DNA of 7,319 nt from contig VAZF01000110.1 in NCBI GenBank assembly GCA_005888425.1, positions 1 through 7,319 of the forward strand, written 5' to 3'. Under the pieces are notes generated by a model that was given only the letters and a program-made list of their open reading frames with translations, was not told the DNA's origin and ran no database searches. Source of the DNA: Alphaproteobacteria bacterium. Lineage in GTDB: Bacteria > Pseudomonadota > Alphaproteobacteria > ATCC43930 > CGMCC-115725. The translations under genes and the position numbers were made by a program. This document shows, in pieces, positions 5,875-7,319 of this stretch. The stretch's first letter is position 1. Each line of letters opens with the position of its first letter.

Positions 5875-6255
5875 AGGTCCGCTTGATGGACGGGACGGCG
5901 GACGACGGCCCTGTTGCCGTGCGGCTTCGCTGGGCCGGCGTGCACGCCCCGGTGCGCAGCCGGGCACAAAGGATACCGGACCGTGTTCGTTCAACGTCCG
6001 GATGAATGGGAACCCGCTGGTCCACCTCCGGTCCCAGCCGACGCGACCGACTAGTCGTCGCGGGCTTCTTAGCCACGCACCTTTCGGCGTGCGCTGTCCA
6101 CCCAACTCGGCCGATTTGCGAGCTCGCTGGTAGTGTCTCTATAAGGGACTGATGCGAAGTCCGTGGAGTTGATCCCGAGGGTCTGCTGCGGGTCGGTAGC
6201 GGAAATTCAAACTAAGGCACCGCCTGCGGCCGCGGCTGATTGACAGGGCCCATGA
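5875..6255. other. Non-coding region downstream of the L,D-transpeptidase gene
   Basis: About 380 nt without a gene I can support; frames open on the minus strand give unrecognisable, arginine- and proline-rich proteins. It holds the perfect 12-nt palindrome GGCGTGCACGCC (5937-5948), then a short CCCGG/CCGGG stem (5948-5964), and the right arm of the inverted repeat at 6198-6216. I see no T-tract terminator for the transpeptidase gene. Confidence 0.55.
6198..6216 (-). repeat. Right arm of the 19-nt inverted repeat
   Basis: Read on the minus strand this is CTTAGTTTGAATTTCCGCT, 17/19 identical to 4865-4883. The bases after it on that strand (ACCGACCCGCAGC) resemble motifs of dispersed repeats that I recall from GC-rich proteobacteria; this memory needs a database check. 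Confidence 0.5.
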
Positions 6256-6263
6256 TTGACAGG
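6237..6263 (+). repeat. Tandem 11-nt direct repeat containing two TTGACA boxes
   Basis: TGATTGACAGG occurs at 6237-6247 and again at 6253-6263, a 16-nt period. Each copy contains a perfect -35 consensus TTGACA (6240-6245 and 6256-6261). Confidence 0.6.
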
Positions 6264-6284
6264 AATTCGGCCGGCCTGTAGCGT
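6256..6284 (+). promoter_or_regulatory. Candidate housekeeping-sigma promoter of ffh
   Basis: TTGACA (6256-6261), a 17-nt spacer, then TAGCGT (6279-6284), which keeps T1, A2 and T6 of the -10 consensus and has TG directly before it. A strong -35 with a relaxed -10 is common in alphaproteobacterial housekeeping promoters. Transcription would start near 6291, giving a leader of about 108 nt before the ffh ATG. Confidence 0.5.
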
Positions 6285-6315
6285 CCGCGCGCCTTTCGGC
6301 AGGAGTGTCAAACCA

Positions 6316-6372
6316 CCTCCCCATCCCCATTTCTTGGGGAGGCGGCCGGTCCGCGAGTTTCGCGCGCCGGCC
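6316..6372 (+). promoter_or_regulatory. Structured ffh leader: two strong adjacent hairpins
   Basis: CCTCCCCA (6316-6323) pairs perfectly with TGGGGAGG (6335-6342) around an 11-nt loop. A second CCCCA (6325-6329) can compete for the same TGGGG arm. One base later GGCCGG (6344-6349) pairs with CCGGCC (6367-6372), enclosing CGCGA/TCGCG (6352-6356 with 6360-6364) after a 2x2 internal loop. The structures end 26 nt before the ffh ATG and leave the GGAG ribosome site (6385-6388) free. They match no riboswitch I know. There is no T-run, so attenuation by intrinsic termination is unlikely. Confidence 0.4.
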
Positions 6373-6398
6373 CATCTGTGCTGCGGAGAAGCCGTTCG

Positions 6399-7319
6399 AT
6401 GTTCGATAGTTTGAGCAATCGGCTCAACGAGGTCTTCGACCGCCTGCGCGGCCGCGGCGCGCTGAGCGAGGACGATGTCGCGGCGGCCTTGCGCGAAATC
6501 CGCATCGCGCTGTTGGAGGCCGATGTCGCGCTCCCGGTCGTGCGCGATTTCGTCAACGCGGTGCGCGAGCGGGCGCTCGGACAGGAGGTGCTGCGCTCGG
6601 TCACCCCGGGGCAGATGGTCGTCAAGATCGTGCACGACCACCTCGTCGAGATGCTTGGCGGCGGGGCTGAGCCGTCACGAGGTGCCATTGGCACTGATGG
6701 GGGCCTTGACCTTAACGCGGCATCGCCGGTCGGGATCATGCTGGTCGGGCTGCAAGGCTCGGGCAAAACGACAACCGCCGCGAAGATTGCGCTGCGCCTG
6801 AAGAACCGCGAGCGCAAGAAAGTGTTGATGGCCTCGCTCGACGTGCAGCGCCCCGCGGCGCAGGAGCAATTGGCGCAGCTCGGACGCCAGACCGGCGTTG
6901 CGACCTTGCCGATCATCGCCGGCGAGCGGCCTGTGGCGATCACCCGCCGCGCGCTCGAAGCCGGGCGCCGCGAAGGCTACGACGTCGTGATCCTCGACAC
7001 CGCCGGGCGGCTTCATGTCAATGAGGAGCTGATGCTGGAAGTGGCGGCGGTGCGCGACGCCGCAACACCGCACCAGACCCTCCTCGTCGCCGATGCGATG
7101 ACCGGCCAGGACGCCGTCAATGTCGCAAAGGCCTTTGGCGAGCGTGCCGGCATCACCGGCATCGTGTTGACCCGGGTCGATGGCGATGCGCGTGGCGGCG
7201 CCGCGCTGTCGATGCGGGCGATCACCGGGAAGCCGATTGTCATGATCGGCACCGGCGAAAAGATTGACGCGCTCGAGCCGTTTCATCCCGAGCGCATCGC
7301 CGGCCGCATTCTCGGAATG
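6399..7319 (+). CDS. ffh: Signal recognition particle protein Ffh, 3'-truncated by the window
   Basis: 307 residues of the SRP54 GTPase; the methionine-rich M domain that binds 4.5S RNA and signal sequences lies beyond the window. Ffh delivers ribosomes making membrane proteins to FtsY and the SecYEG channel. The N domain (about 1-85) includes the conserved ALLEADVALPVV (37-48). The NG GTPase shows G1 GLQGSGKTTTAAK (117-129), the insertion-box region DVQRPAAQEQL (148-158), G3 DTAGRL (200-205), G4 TRVD (258-261) with DGDARGGAALS (261-271), and the closing GTGEK (284-288). The N-G linker (about 85-110) is some ten residues longer than in E. coli Ffh and uses A/T-ending codons more often than the rest. 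The start is set by the family N-terminus MFDSLSNRL, with GGAG at 6385-6388 ten bases upstream. Confidence 0.97.
   Translation, partial: MFDSLSNRLNEVFDRLRGRGALSEDDVAAALREIRIALLEADVALPVVRDFVNAVRERALGQEVLRSVTPGQMVVKIVHDHLVEMLGGGAEPSRGAIGTDGGLDLNAASPVGIMLVGLQGSGKTTTAAKIALRLKNRERKKVLMASLDVQRPAAQEQLAQLGRQTGVATLPIIAGERPVAITRRALEAGRREGYDVVILDTAGRLHVNEELMLEVAAVRDAATPHQTLLVADAMTGQDAVNVAKAFGERAGITGIVLTRVDGDARGGAALSMRAITGKPIVMIGTGEKIDALEPFHPERIAGRILGM

Noticed and set aside
5656..6105. Minus-strand ORF across the end of the transpeptidase gene
   Set aside because: Mostly antisense to a solid gene and otherwise proline/arginine-rich noise.
6139..6375. Minus-strand ORF covering the right repeat arm and the ffh leader
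   Set aside because: It overlaps the promoter and hairpins of ffh and has no start signal. Probably an accidental frame through repeat sequence.
5875..6398. Possible 4.5S SRP RNA gene next to ffh
   Set aside because: The conserved GGTCAGG / GGAAGCAGC core of SRP RNA is absent on both strands.
6305..6409. GTG-initiated leader peptide overlapping the ffh start
   Set aside because: The AGGAG sequence overlaps the would-be start codon, so it cannot act as its ribosome site, and the peptide runs through both hairpins.
1..7319. CRISPR array, tRNA or transposase
   Set aside because: No regularly spaced repeats, no tRNA-like T-arm and acceptor pairing, and no DDE or serine-recombinase motifs were seen in any frame.

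Overview
This window looks like a stretch of chromosome from a GC-rich alphaproteobacterium. The Rhodospirillales/Rhizobiales side is the best guess, from Ffh motifs such as DVQRPAAQEQL and TRVDGDARGGAALSM and from the YafK-like L,D-transpeptidase. This is inferred from protein style only. It holds six genes and one partial gene at the left edge; the last gene, ffh, runs off the right edge. No tRNA, rRNA, CRISPR array, transposase or integrase is visible.

Left part (1-2571), accessory metabolism. The 3' end of an enolase-superfamily (mandelate racemase-like) gene converges on a minus-strand flavoprotein of the acyl-CoA dehydrogenase / two-component monooxygenase type. A 220-nt divergent spacer follows, then a plus-strand PAP2-family membrane phosphatase. 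Both convergent gaps in the window (216-242 and 2554-2584) hold a perfect GC-rich hairpin, likely a shared 3' end.

Middle part (2585-4850). A 91-residue single-pass membrane protein of unknown function lies on the minus strand. It diverges from mutL, a full-length mismatch-repair ATPase that keeps the DQHAx2Ex4E metal-dependent nuclease motif, as expected in bacteria that lack MutH. The mutL start has no clear ribosome site but has a TAGAAT box seven bases upstream, so a leaderless transcript is possible.

Right part (4838-7319). A YkuD-type L,D-transpeptidase gene of the YafK-like group sits between mutL and ffh in about 470 nt of upstream and 520 nt of downstream non-coding sequence. Its codons are clearly less GC-rich at third positions than those of mutL or ffh. 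The gene and most of its flanks lie between two inverted 19-nt copies of one sequence (4865-4883 and 6198-6216, 17/19 identical). This suggests a small inserted segment or a pair of dispersed intergenic repeats between two housekeeping genes. ffh has a TTGACA-N17-TAGCGT promoter candidate with a duplicated -35 block and a roughly 110-nt leader that can form two strong hairpins.

The genes do not form one pathway. The window is a housekeeping backbone (mutL, ffh) next to metabolic and envelope genes. I see no clear new multi-gene system. The most interesting objects are the repeat-bounded transpeptidase segment and the structured ffh leader.
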